A DNA stretch of 42,279 bases from SAT2750 sp964476375 (lineage in GTDB: Bacteria; Planctomycetota; Planctomycetia; Pirellulales; Pirellulaceae): NCBI GenBank assembly GCA_964476375.1, contig CAYYZW010000297.1, positions 1-42,279 on the forward strand, read 5' to 3'. The position numbers and the translations under genes were made by a program. This document shows positions 17,377-25,919 of this stretch, one piece after another (the stretch's first letter is position 1; each line of letters begins with the position of its first letter). The notes below the pieces were generated by a model. The model was given only the letters and a program-made list of their open reading frames with translations. It had not been told where the DNA came from and made no database searches.

Positions 17377-18513
17377 CTAGGTAAAAAATTCATGAATTGC
17401 TGCGATCACCTGCTGCTGTTGTTCCCTGGTGATCCCGGCGAACAGGGGAAGCCGGAGAATTCTTTCACTGCTTGATTCGGTAACCGGTAGGGTGGGAGTT
17501 CCAGGAGCCAGACGTTTTCCCATCGGGGAGAGATGAAGGGGAACGTAATGGAATACGGCATGAATGCCGTTTTCGTTCAGTGCCAGGAGCAACCGGTCAC
17601 GAACGTCCCTGTCCGCCACCAGCAGGTGGTAAAGGTGATGATTCGTCCGACATTCCGCCGGAACATGCGGCCGCACGATATGGCCCTGATCGTCAAGGTG
17701 CTCAAGCTGCTGGTGGTAGAACTCGTAAGCCTGCTTGCGGGCCCCGTTAATCTGCTCGACCGCTTCCAGCTGCGCCAGCAGGAAGGCACAGGCCAGTTCA
17801 CTTGGCAGGTAAGAAGATCCCTCGTCAACCCAGCTGTACTTGTCGACCTGGCCGGCCAGGAAAGCAGCCCTGTTCGTCCCCTTGTCCCTGAGGATCCTCG
17901 CCCTTTCAAGCATGCTTTCATCATGGACACAGAGTGCTCCTCCTTCTCCGCAGGCCACGTTCTTGGTGTGATGAAAACTAAAGGTAGAGAGCTGGCCATG
18001 GGACCCCAGCGGACTGCCGGCGCAGCTCGCACCGACCCCCTGGGCCGCATCCTCGATCACCACCAGCCCATGCTCACGGGCCAGCTCCCCGATCGCTTCC
18101 ATCGCACAACCGACGCCGGCATAGTGTACCGGGATAATAGCCCGGGTACGGGAATTCACCTGCTCGGCAATACAGGCCGGATCGATGTTGAGTGTCCGGC
18201 GATCGATATCAACGAAGACAGGCTGGGCCCCGGTTCTCGTTACCGCACTGGCAGTGGAGACAAAAGTGAACGAGGGCATGATCACCTCGTCCCCTGGCCC
18301 CAGCTCACACAGCATGGCTGCCATTTCCAGCGCTGCCGTGCAGGAACTGGTCATCAAGACGCCGACCGCCCCGGAGTACTCTTTGCGCCATTCGGCGGCC
18401 TGCTGGCTGAAGGGGCCATCGGAGGCCAGGCTTCCCTGCTCGATCACCCGGGTGACGTATTCCAGTTCCTTCCCCGAGAGAAAGGTCTGGGTAAAAGGAA
18501 CTCGCGGCGGCAT
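17377..18513 (-). CDS. wecE: dTDP-4-amino-4,6-dideoxygalactose transaminase (WecE/RffA type)
   Basis: This 378-residue PLP aminotransferase is closely similar to E. coli WecE (RffA), which converts dTDP-4-keto-6-deoxyglucose to dTDP-4-amino-4,6-dideoxygalactose with glutamate. Shared signatures include SCTAALEMAAMLCELGPGDE, SFTFVSTASAV, IIPVHYAGVGC, IEDAAQGVGAS, KGTNRAAFLAGQVDKYSW and GSSYLPSELACAFLLAQLE. The Schiff-base lysine is Lys184 in FHHTKN. It is the first gene of a four-gene minus-strand operon with an ATP-grasp ligase, an ArnC-like transferase and a polytopic membrane protein, pointing to a cell-surface amino-sugar decoration. The dTDP-sugar synthesis genes (rmlA, rmlB) are not in the window. 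Confidence 0.9.
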   Translation of the reverse strand: MPPRVPFTQTFLSGKELEYVTRVIEQGSLASDGPFSQQAAEWRKEYSGAVGVLMTSSCTAALEMAAMLCELGPGDEVIMPSFTFVSTASAVTRTGAQPVFVDIDRRTLNIDPACIAEQVNSRTRAIIPVHYAGVGCAMEAIGELAREHGLVVIEDAAQGVGASCAGSPLGSHGQLSTFSFHHTKNVACGEGGALCVHDESMLERARILRDKGTNRAAFLAGQVDKYSWVDEGSSYLPSELACAFLLAQLEAVEQINGARKQAYEFYHQQLEHLDDQGHIVRPHVPAECRTNHHLYHLLVADRDVRDRLLLALNENGIHAVFHYVPLHLSPMGKRLAPGTPTLPVTESSSERILRLPLFAGITREQQQQVIAAIHEFFT

Positions 18514-18543
18514 TCGTCGCTCCCGGCTGAACTGGACTCACCG

Positions 18544-18572
18544 ATCATGCCTGATAGACTGGCAATTGACAA
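18544..18572 (-). promoter_or_regulatory. Candidate sigma-70 promoter for the wecE operon
   Basis: On the minus strand TTGTCA (18567-18572, five of six) and CATGAT (18544-18549, four of six) are separated by 17 bases, with the wecE ATG about 30 bases further on. Confidence 0.4.
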
Positions 18573-18640
18573 CCTTGATTGTGACCCCCGCGCCACGTGC
18601 CGCGAGGAAGGATCACGGCACTTTTTTCGAGGACTATCCC

Positions 18641-19681
18641 GTGCCAGGTCGCTCACTTCTTATTCTACTTCTGCCGGCCCGTTCTTGTTCGCTTGGGGCC
18701 CTGGCCGTTCTCTTTTGCCTGGTCGGTCGTGGCCAGGCAGAGCCCGTACCGAAAGAACCCGTCGTGGTTGGCAGCTGGAACCTGGAGTGGTTTTTTGATG
18801 CCGACCCGGCGGATAACCGATCCCCGCTGGCCAGGCAGCAATCGGCACCGAGCGAGCCGGACTGGATCTGGAAGAGGGATGCCGTGGCGGATGTAATCGG
18901 AAAAATGGCTCCCACCATCCTGGCACTCCAGGAAGTCGAGAATCGCCAGGTGCTGGTCGAACTGGCAGAACAGATCAAGAAAAAGTACCAGCTCACCTAC
19001 CGCGTCGCATTGATCAACGGCTACGACAGCTATACGGAACAGGATGTTGGGTATATTTACCGTGCCGATCTGGTCCAGTTCAGCCGCCGGGAACAGACCC
19101 GGGAGATGTATGAAAGCCGCACCTATTACAACCTCTCCAAGCACCTCTTTGCCCGCTTCCAGTGGGGCACCGGGGACCAGGCAGAGACACTGACACTGGT
19201 CAACGTCCACCTGCGGGCCGGCGAGAAGGCCCAGTCGCTTCGTGAAAAGCAGTGCCGCTTGATCCGCTACTGGGTGGATCCACTTCTGGCAGCTGGCGAG
19301 AACGTGATCGTACTGGGAGACCTGAACGCCAGCGAGGATTGGGATAAGACCAGGCCGGACGGGGATGTCGACATCCTCTGCCGGGCGGCACCCGGAACCG
19401 GTCAGCGGGCCCTCACAGATCTGCACGGGAAACTCCATCCGTCCCATCGGGCGACCCACATGATCGGCCGGCAGTTTGACCGCATCCTGGTCAGCCCATC
19501 GCTTCTCAAGGACCGTCCGGACCGTCTGGACCTGGTCTACGAGTCCATCCAGTGCCCTCATGAACTGGTGGTCCGGGGGGAACGTGACCAGGATCATCGG
19601 GACCGCTTCTACCAGATCCCGGTTACCGAGAGGGATACAAGTGACCACTATCCACTGCTTGTGACATTAAAAAGAAAGTAA
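18641..19681 (+). CDS. Exported endonuclease/exonuclease/phosphatase-fold protein
   Basis: A 346-residue metal-dependent phosphoesterase of the DNase I-like fold. An N-terminal signal peptide (LLILLLPARSCSLGALAVLF, ending GRGQA) predicts export. Fold motifs in order are VGSWNLEWFF (Asn and Glu), LALQEVEN (catalytic Glu), VNVHLRAG, VLGDLNASED (Asp and Asn) and SDHYPLLV (the final Asp-His pair). The substrate could be DNA, a phospholipid head group or an inositol phosphate; sequence does not decide. The GTG at 18641 is chosen because it starts the signal peptide and GAGGA lies about seven bases upstream; the open frame to 18185 is antisense to wecE. Confidence 0.85.
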   Translation: MPGRSLLILLLPARSCSLGALAVLFCLVGRGQAEPVPKEPVVVGSWNLEWFFDADPADNRSPLARQQSAPSEPDWIWKRDAVADVIGKMAPTILALQEVENRQVLVELAEQIKKKYQLTYRVALINGYDSYTEQDVGYIYRADLVQFSRREQTREMYESRTYYNLSKHLFARFQWGTGDQAETLTLVNVHLRAGEKAQSLREKQCRLIRYWVDPLLAAGENVIVLGDLNASEDWDKTRPDGDVDILCRAAPGTGQRALTDLHGKLHPSHRATHMIGRQFDRILVSPSLLKDRPDRLDLVYESIQCPHELVVRGERDQDHRDRFYQIPVTERDTSDHYPLLVTLKRK

Positions 19682-19699
19682 ACATGTGGCAGGTTTGGC

Positions 19700-19918
19700 A
19701 TGAACAGTGAGCATCCCGGCGACGAGACCATTCGACTGGACCAGTTCCTCAAGCTCTGCCAGGTGGTTGGCACCGGTGGACAGGCCAAGTTACTCATCCA
19801 GGGCGGTGAGATCCTGGTCAATGGGGAACTGGAAACGCGCCGACGACGACAACTTGTCGCGGGCGACCGGGTCCAGTTTGACGGTGAACAATACGAGGTC
19901 GTTGTGGATGATCCATAA
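19700..19918 (+). CDS. S4-domain RNA-binding protein, YbcJ-like
   Basis: A stand-alone S4 domain of 72 residues, the size of the YbcJ/YaaA group. The signature is IRLDQFLKLCQVVGTGGQAKLLIQGGEILVNGELETRRR (quoted here only as its parts: IRLDQFLKLCQ, GGQAKLLIQGGEILVNG, ETRRRRQLVAGD). The positively charged face and the RxxL..VxG-like strand match RNA-binding S4 folds involved in ribosome or tRNA binding. It begins 18 bases after the exported phosphoesterase stop and is probably co-transcribed with it; no functional link between the two is evident. Confidence 0.88.
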   Translation: MNSEHPGDETIRLDQFLKLCQVVGTGGQAKLLIQGGEILVNGELETRRRRQLVAGDRVQFDGEQYEVVVDDP

Positions 19919-20056
19919 TCATGTTGGCCTTGATACAGCAGTTCTCCGGGGCCATTTTGTGTAAGATGTGGATGCCTTCAACAAGCACAAGCAGCCCACG
20001 TTCCGGAAGATCCCTGTCACCCAGCTTCCCACTCTTTTACAGAAAACGAGACCCTC

Positions 20057-22390
20057 ATGCGTTGTTTTCACTGGCCCCTCCTGGTTCTCTGTGCCGCTAT
20101 GACCTTCGCTTCAGCATCGCTGCTGAAAACCAGCCCACTCGTCGGCCAGGAAACGGAGGAAGACAAGAAGGAAGCAGAGGAGGCCACCCCGGCCGGCCAT
20201 TCCTTTCACGGCGAGGCTTTTAACGAGGGACCCCGGCAACAGGCAGTGCTGATGGAGGGCATGCCACAGATCGAGTTCCCCACCAGCACGAAAATCCCCC
20301 AGGCCCAGCAGTTTTTCATCCAGGGCCTGGGCCAGCTTCATGGTTTCTGGAACTTCGAAGCAGAACGGTCCTTCCGGCAGGCGGCAGCGATTGATACAGA
20401 ATTTGCCATGGCCTACTGGGGCATGGCGATGGCCAACTCGAACAACGAAAAGCGAGGCAAGGGATTTATTGCCGAGGCGGTCAGCCGCAAGGAGTCGGTC
20501 ACCGATCGGGAACGGCGATATATCGATGCCCTTGACAGTTACATCAAGACCGGGAGCGGAGACAAGAAGTCCCGTGGAGCAAACTACGTCAAGGCACTGG
20601 AACAGCTGATCTACGAGTACCCGGAGGACTTTGAGGCACGCGCCCTTCTTGCCCTTGAACTCTGGTCCAATCGATCCAACGGAAACGCGATCTCCAGTCA
20701 CCTGGCCATCGATGCCCTCCTGCAACAGGTCTTTCAGCACAACCCGATGCACCCCTGCCACCATTACCGGATTCACCTCTGGGATTACCAGCGACCCAAG
20801 ACGGCCCTCACCTCGGCCAACAAGTGTGGACAGACAGCGCCCGGTATCGCCCACATGTGGCACATGCCGGGCCATATCTATTCGCGTCTCAAGCGTTATG
20901 ACGATGCCTGCTGGCAACAGGAAGCATCGGCCCGCGTGGACCACTCGCACATGATGCAGTACGGGGTGCTCCCAGACCAGATCCACAACTTTGCCCACAA
21001 CAACGAGTGGCTGATACGCAACCTGATCCACGTCGGGCGGGTTCGCGATGGTGTTGACCTGGCGAAGAACATGATCGAGTTACCCCGTCACCCCCGTTAC
21101 AACACGATCAGCAAAAGGGGCAGCACAAACTATGGCCGCCAGCGACTCTTTACCGTCCTGAGCATGTATGAACTCTGGGACGAACTGGTCACGCTCTGCA
21201 ACACGGCTTACCTGGAACCGACCGAGGACGAGAACGAACAGGTCAAGCGTCTCCGGTATCTCGGCTTTGCACTGGCCCAGCTTGGGCAAAGCGAGGATGT
21301 CGAATCCACCCTGGGCCAGCTCGATGACCGTCTTGTCAGACTCAAGGAGAGTCGCGAGAAAGCCGGGACGGACGCGGAGAAAAAGGCCCGCGAGGAGAAA
21401 AAAGACGACAAGGCAATTGCCAAGGCACAATCTGACGCCCGACGAGGCTGGGACAGCAAGGTTCGAAACGCCGAGCAGGCCATCCAGTTTATTCATGGTT
21501 CTCAACAGATCGTTGCCGGGGATGCCGTCAAGGCCCATGAACATTTCAAGAAAGCCGGCAGCGTGGATCGCATGTTGCTTGCGCAGATCCAGTTTCAAGC
21601 AGGCCAGGAGTCGGAGGCCATCCAGGCGGCAGAGAAGCACGTCAAGGCCCATCCCAGTGAGGTCCACCCCCTGGCACACCAGGTCCAGCTCCTCTGGATG
21701 GCAGAAAAAAAACAGCTCGCGGGCAAGGCTTTCAAAGAGCTGGTCGCGTTATCGGGCCCGATCGACATGCAGTCCCCGCTCTTTCGCCGGCTGGATCCCA
21801 TCGCCAGGGAACTTGGCCACGATCTTCCCTGGTGTGTGAAGAACACGCCCCGGGACGACATTGGTGATCGACCAGACCTTGATTCGCTCGGCCCCTTCCG
21901 CTGGCAGCCCTCGCCCGCCCCGGAGTGGAAACTCCAGGATCACAAGGGCAAGAAAGTCAGCCTTCAGCAATACCGTGGCAAGCCGGTAGTGGTCATCTTC
22001 TATCTCGGTTATGGCTGCCTGCATTGTGCGGAACAGCTCCAGGCGTTTGCTCCCCGGATGGAGGAATTCCAGAAGCAGGGAATCTCCCTGGTGGCAATCA
22101 GTACCGACGACCGGGAGGGCCTGAAAGTGTCGATCGAGAATTACGACGACGGGAAGATGCCCATTCCCCTGGCCAGCGATGCCAGCCTGGATATTTTCAA
22201 GGCCTACCGGGTTCATGATGATTTCGAGAACCAGCCACTCCACGGCACCTTCCTGATCGATGGCAACGGGATGATCCTCTGGCAGGATGTCAGCTACGAA
22301 CCATTCATGAATGTTGATTTCGTACTCACCGAAAGCCGCCGTTTGCTTGAACAGCGAGCGAGTTCCCAGCTTGTAAAGACCTTGAAATAA
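20057..22390 (+). CDS. Exported TPR-repeat protein with C-terminal redoxin domain
   Basis: A 777-residue protein with a signal peptide (FHWPLLVLCAAMTFASASL), a long helical repeat region with TPR character (about 75-580; AERSFRQAAAIDTEFAMAYW, AVKAHEHFKKAGSVDRML) and a C-terminal AhpC/TSA-type redoxin domain (about 620-765). The redoxin has PVVVIFYLGYGCLHCAEQLQ, with Cys654 and Cys657 in a CxxC site, and GTFLIDGNGMILW. A lysine/glutamate-rich coiled segment lies near 430-470 (EKKAREEKKDDKAIAKAQ). It probably acts in the periplasm on thiols or peroxides, with the repeats binding a partner. The 138-base gap before it has no convincing promoter; the 160-base gap after it has no clear terminator. 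Confidence 0.82.
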   Translation: MRCFHWPLLVLCAAMTFASASLLKTSPLVGQETEEDKKEAEEATPAGHSFHGEAFNEGPRQQAVLMEGMPQIEFPTSTKIPQAQQFFIQGLGQLHGFWNFEAERSFRQAAAIDTEFAMAYWGMAMANSNNEKRGKGFIAEAVSRKESVTDRERRYIDALDSYIKTGSGDKKSRGANYVKALEQLIYEYPEDFEARALLALELWSNRSNGNAISSHLAIDALLQQVFQHNPMHPCHHYRIHLWDYQRPKTALTSANKCGQTAPGIAHMWHMPGHIYSRLKRYDDACWQQEASARVDHSHMMQYGVLPDQIHNFAHNNEWLIRNLIHVGRVRDGVDLAKNMIELPRHPRYNTISKRGSTNYGRQRLFTVLSMYELWDELVTLCNTAYLEPTEDENEQVKRLRYLGFALAQLGQSEDVESTLGQLDDRLVRLKESREKAGTDAEKKAREEKKDDKAIAKAQSDARRGWDSKVRNAEQAIQFIHGSQQIVAGDAVKAHEHFKKAGSVDRMLLAQIQFQAGQESEAIQAAEKHVKAHPSEVHPLAHQVQLLWMAEKKQLAGKAFKELVALSGPIDMQSPLFRRLDPIARELGHDLPWCVKNTPRDDIGDRPDLDSLGPFRWQPSPAPEWKLQDHKGKKVSLQQYRGKPVVVIFYLGYGCLHCAEQLQAFAPRMEEFQKQGISLVAISTDDREGLKVSIENYDDGKMPIPLASDASLDIFKAYRVHDDFENQPLHGTFLIDGNGMILWQDVSYEPFMNVDFVLTESRRLLEQRASSQLVKTLK

Positions 22391-22550
22391 GTGTCCTGGT
22401 TTGTTTTTTGCATAAATATCTACCGATCGGCGCATACCCTTTTTGCGGTTTCGCTTAAACTCACGGCTGAATTCGGTTCATTTAACGGCCAGGCAATTTT
22501 GATTTCAGCAGGCGACTGGCTGGTTTAGCTCATTTCACGGACGATAGGCA

Positions 22551-25500
22551 ATGGATCAACAGCAACTGCTGGGGCTTTACCGATTCATGGTACAGGCCCG
22601 GCATATCGATCTTGTCGAAAAGGAACTCACCAACCGGGGTGAGGCTTTCTTTCATCTGTCGGGAGCAGGTCATGAGGCGATTGTCGCCCTGGCGCCCCAC
22701 CTGACGTCCGACGACTGGTTGCACTGCCACTACCGTGACAGGGCCCTCCTGCTCGCTCGTGGGATCTCTACCCGCAGCTGCTTTGACAGCCTTTTTTGCA
22801 ACAACCACGGTCCCAGTCGGGGCCGCCGGATGACACCTTTCATGAGTGATCCGGCACTGCATATTCTCAGCATGGTCACACCGACGGGCAACAATGCGCT
22901 GCAGGCGATCGGCGTGGCAGCTGCCATCAAGTCGCGCCCCGGCCAGCCACTTGTCTACTGTGGAGTGGGAGATGGCACCACGCAGCAGGGAGAGTACCTG
23001 GAGGCCATTGGGGAGGCTGTGCGGGAAGAACTTCCGGTCCTGTTCGTTATCCAGGACAACAAGTGGGCCATTTCCACTACCACATCCGGTCGGACTTTTT
23101 TCTCACTGCCGGATGGCCCCGGCGAATCCTTTTACGGGTTACCCATCCACTACGTTGACGGGCGTGATGTGGAAACTGCCTACCATGCTTTCTCCGCGGT
23201 GGTCACCCAGGTTCGCGAGACCCGTGGGCCGGCACTGGTTGTCTTCCAGGTGGAAAGACTTTCCAGCCATACCAACGCCGATGACCAGACAATTTATCGT
23301 ACCGAAGAGGATCTTGCCGCGGCGGCAGAGCAATCCGACCCAATCCGGATTGCCGAGGACGCGCTGATCAAGTCAGGCCTGACCCGTCCTGACCTGAACG
23401 TGATCCAGGCGCAGGTCAAGGACCAGGTGGCTGCGGCCGAGGCCGAGGCAATGGTCGGCGAGACCCCCTTGCCGATGCCTTCGGCAAAACAGAATCTCCC
23501 GGTGGAGTTAACCCACCCCTCCCGGGCCCGGCGAGGCAAGAGCACCGGAGCCCCACTGACCATGAAGGATGCCCTTCGCAACGTGCTCCTGCATCACCTG
23601 CGAGAGGACGATCGGGTCACGCTTTTCGGAGAGGACATCGAGGACCCCAAGGGGGATGTATTTGGTGTCACCAAGGGACTGAGCACCCAGTTCCCTGGAA
23701 GGGTGATTAATTCACCGCTTTCTGAATCGACCATCATTGGCAGCTCCATCGGACGTGCCATGGCTGGTGAGCGACCGGTTGCCTTCCTGCAGTTTGCCGA
23801 TTTCATGCCCCAGGCTTACAACCAGATTGCCTCGGAACTGGGAACCATCTACTGGCGAAGTGACGGCCAGTGGGCAGCCCCGGTGATCGTGATGGTTGCC
23901 TGTGGAGGATACCGACCTGGCCTGGGTCCATACCATGCGCAGACCTACGAATCAGTGCTTGCCCACACGCCCGGCCTGGACATCTTCATGCCCTCCACCG
24001 CCGAGGATGCGGCCGGTTTGCTCAATGCCGCTTTCCGATCCGAGCGGCCGACGATGATTCTCTATCCAAAAAGCTGCCTGAACGACCCGGAGAACACGAC
24101 CCCGCCTGACGTGGACCAGGTCCTGACCCCGATCGGTACAGCTCGCAAGGCGCGCACCGGGCGCGACCTGACCCTGATCGGATGGGGCAACACCACCAGT
24201 CTCTGCCTGGATGCTGCCGAGGCACTTGACCAGGTGGGGGTGGAGACCGAGGTCATCGACCTGCGGTGCATTTCACCCTGGGATGAAGCGATGGTGCTTG
24301 CCTCGGCTGAAAAGACAGCCCGGGTGATCGTGGCCCACGAGGATAACCATAGCTGTGGGATGGGGGCAGAAATCGTTGCCACGATCGCCGAGAAAGTGCC
24401 GGTCCCGGTGTCCTTGCAGCGAATTACAAGACCTGACACATACATTCCCTGTAATTTCTCCAACCAGCTAGAGATCCTTCCATCCTTCAAAAGCATCCTC
24501 AACGCCGCCTCCAAGATGCTGGATCTGCAACTGGACTGGCTGGCTCCCAAGCCCCAGGAAGCGGGTGTCTGCAGCATCGATGCAATTGGCTCGGGCCCCT
24601 CGGATGAAACCATCGATATCGTGGAACTGCATATCCAGGTGGGAGAAATCGTCAAGCGGGGAGACGTGGTGGCCACCGTGGAGGCAACCAAGAGTGTATT
24701 TGATATCACCTCGCCGGAAGATGGCCTGGTGGAAGAGGTCTATGCTACGGAAGGACAGACCGTTCCGGTTGGGGAACCGCTGGTCCGCCTGGTGATGGAA
24801 GAGAGTTCGCGGCGGGCACGCCCGCTGACGCAGGAACAGTCCGGAACACCGGTTCTGGCCCGGGACAAGTCACGAACCACTTTCAAGATTCCACACATGA
24901 CCGTGGAAAAAACGGCGCTGCAGGTGGGAATCTCGGAGGTCAGTGCCGTGACCGGCAGCAGGATTGTCTCCAACGAGGAGTTGCTGGTCAGCCACAGCAG
25001 CATGACGCCGGGGGATATTGTCCGTCGCACCGGGATCGAACAACGAAAATGGGCCCAGGACGAGGAGGACGCCATCAACATGGCTGTCGCGGCTGCCTGG
25101 AAACTACTTGACCAGGAACAGCTGCTCGTGGATGACCTCGACCTGGTGATCTGCAGTACCACCACTCCCACCTCCGTGACGCCATCGATGGCCTGCCGTG
25201 TCCTCAATGGGCTGAGCATGGGAGACTCCGAGACGATGATCCAGGCCTACGATATCAGTGCCGCCTGTTCCGGATACCTGTATGCCCTGCAGGCCGGCTA
25301 TGACTTCCTGCAGAGTACCCCCCAGGGACGCGTGATGGTGGTGACTGCAGAGGTACTTTCCCCCCTTCTGGACATGAATGACTTTGACACCGCAATCCTG
25401 TTTGGCGATGCCACCACCGCCACACTGCTTTATGGCGAAAACCACTTCGGCCGCAGTGTTGCCACCCTGCACCGGCCGGATCTGTCTGCCAAGGGTGAGG

Positions 25501-25892
25501 ATGGCAGTACCCTCTCGGTTCCACTGATGAATGACGGGTTTATCCAGATGAAGGGAACACGGGTTTTTACCGAGGCCGTGCGATCGATGATCTCCAGCCT
25601 CACCCGGGCCTGTGACCGGGATGGGATTGACGTGGATGATCTCAAGATGGTCGTTCCGCACCAGGCCAACCAGCGGATCATTGATGCCATCCAGAGCCGC
25701 ATTAATCCACGGGTCTTCAGTAACATCCGTCATTACGGGAACACGTCATCCAGCAGTATTCCACTCTGCCTTAACGACCTGCTTCCCAGCGCCGAAATGG
25801 GTGACCGGTTTGGACTCTGTGCTTTCGGTGGTGGATTCACTTTTGGGGCGGGAATCATCGAGGCACATGGAAATGGATCCTCCCAGCCCTAG
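22551..25892 (+). CDS. Four-part fusion: 2-oxoacid dehydrogenase E1 alpha - E1 beta - lipoyl domain - FabH-like ketosynthase III
   Basis: One uninterrupted 1113-residue frame. Residues 1-265 are a thiamine-diphosphate E1 alpha unit: GDG at 140-142 and Asn170 complete the cofactor motif, and RLSSHTNADD (236-245) matches the substrate loop with its His. Residues 335-660 are E1 beta (LFGEDIEDPKGDVFGVTKGL, PLSEST, LQFADFMPQAYNQI, and GPYHAQTYE with His462 at the usual catalytic place). Residues 685-750 are a lipoyl/biotinyl-type domain with Lys714 in VEATKSVFD. After a polar linker, residues 785-1105 are a complete KAS III with Cys906 (DISAACSGY), His1037 (VVPHQANQ) and Asn1064 (HYGNTSSSS). The inferred reaction is decarboxylation of a 2-oxoacid, acyl transfer to lipoate, then condensation with a malonyl thioester. 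No E2 catalytic or E3 domain is present. The next gene is a microcompartment shell protein. Confidence 0.9.
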   Translation: MDQQQLLGLYRFMVQARHIDLVEKELTNRGEAFFHLSGAGHEAIVALAPHLTSDDWLHCHYRDRALLLARGISTRSCFDSLFCNNHGPSRGRRMTPFMSDPALHILSMVTPTGNNALQAIGVAAAIKSRPGQPLVYCGVGDGTTQQGEYLEAIGEAVREELPVLFVIQDNKWAISTTTSGRTFFSLPDGPGESFYGLPIHYVDGRDVETAYHAFSAVVTQVRETRGPALVVFQVERLSSHTNADDQTIYRTEEDLAAAAEQSDPIRIAEDALIKSGLTRPDLNVIQAQVKDQVAAAEAEAMVGETPLPMPSAKQNLPVELTHPSRARRGKSTGAPLTMKDALRNVLLHHLREDDRVTLFGEDIEDPKGDVFGVTKGLSTQFPGRVINSPLSESTIIGSSIGRAMAGERPVAFLQFADFMPQAYNQIASELGTIYWRSDGQWAAPVIVMVACGGYRPGLGPYHAQTYESVLAHTPGLDIFMPSTAEDAAGLLNAAFRSERPTMILYPKSCLNDPENTTPPDVDQVLTPIGTARKARTGRDLTLIGWGNTTSLCLDAAEALDQVGVETEVIDLRCISPWDEAMVLASAEKTARVIVAHEDNHSCGMGAEIVATIAEKVPVPVSLQRITRPDTYIPCNFSNQLEILPSFKSILNAASKMLDLQLDWLAPKPQEAGVCSIDAIGSGPSDETIDIVELHIQVGEIVKRGDVVATVEATKSVFDITSPEDGLVEEVYATEGQTVPVGEPLVRLVMEESSRRARPLTQEQSGTPVLARDKSRTTFKIPHMTVEKTALQVGISEVSAVTGSRIVSNEELLVSHSSMTPGDIVRRTGIEQRKWAQDEEDAINMAVAAAWKLLDQEQLLVDDLDLVICSTTTPTSVTPSMACRVLNGLSMGDSETMIQAYDISAACSGYLYALQAGYDFLQSTPQGRVMVVTAEVLSPLLDMNDFDTAILFGDATTATLLYGENHFGRSVATLHRPDLSAKGEDGSTLSVPLMNDGFIQMKGTRVFTEAVRSMISSLTRACDRDGIDVDDLKMVVPHQANQRIIDAIQSRINPRVFSNIRHYGNTSSSSIPLCLNDLLPSAEMGDRFGLCAFGGGFTFGAGIIEAHGNGSSQP

Positions 25893-25919
25893 GAGGATTG
25901 CCCCGCAGGATCCCACGTC

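Noticed and set aside
18185..18640. Extension of the exported phosphoesterase upstream
   Set aside because: It is antisense to wecE. The GTG at 18641 has a good ribosome binding site and starts a normal signal peptide.
24897..25892. FabH as a separate gene starting at the internal ATG (residue 783)
   Set aside because: No stop separates it from the lipoyl domain and no convincing ribosome binding site precedes that ATG; a fusion is the simpler reading, though internal initiation cannot be excluded.
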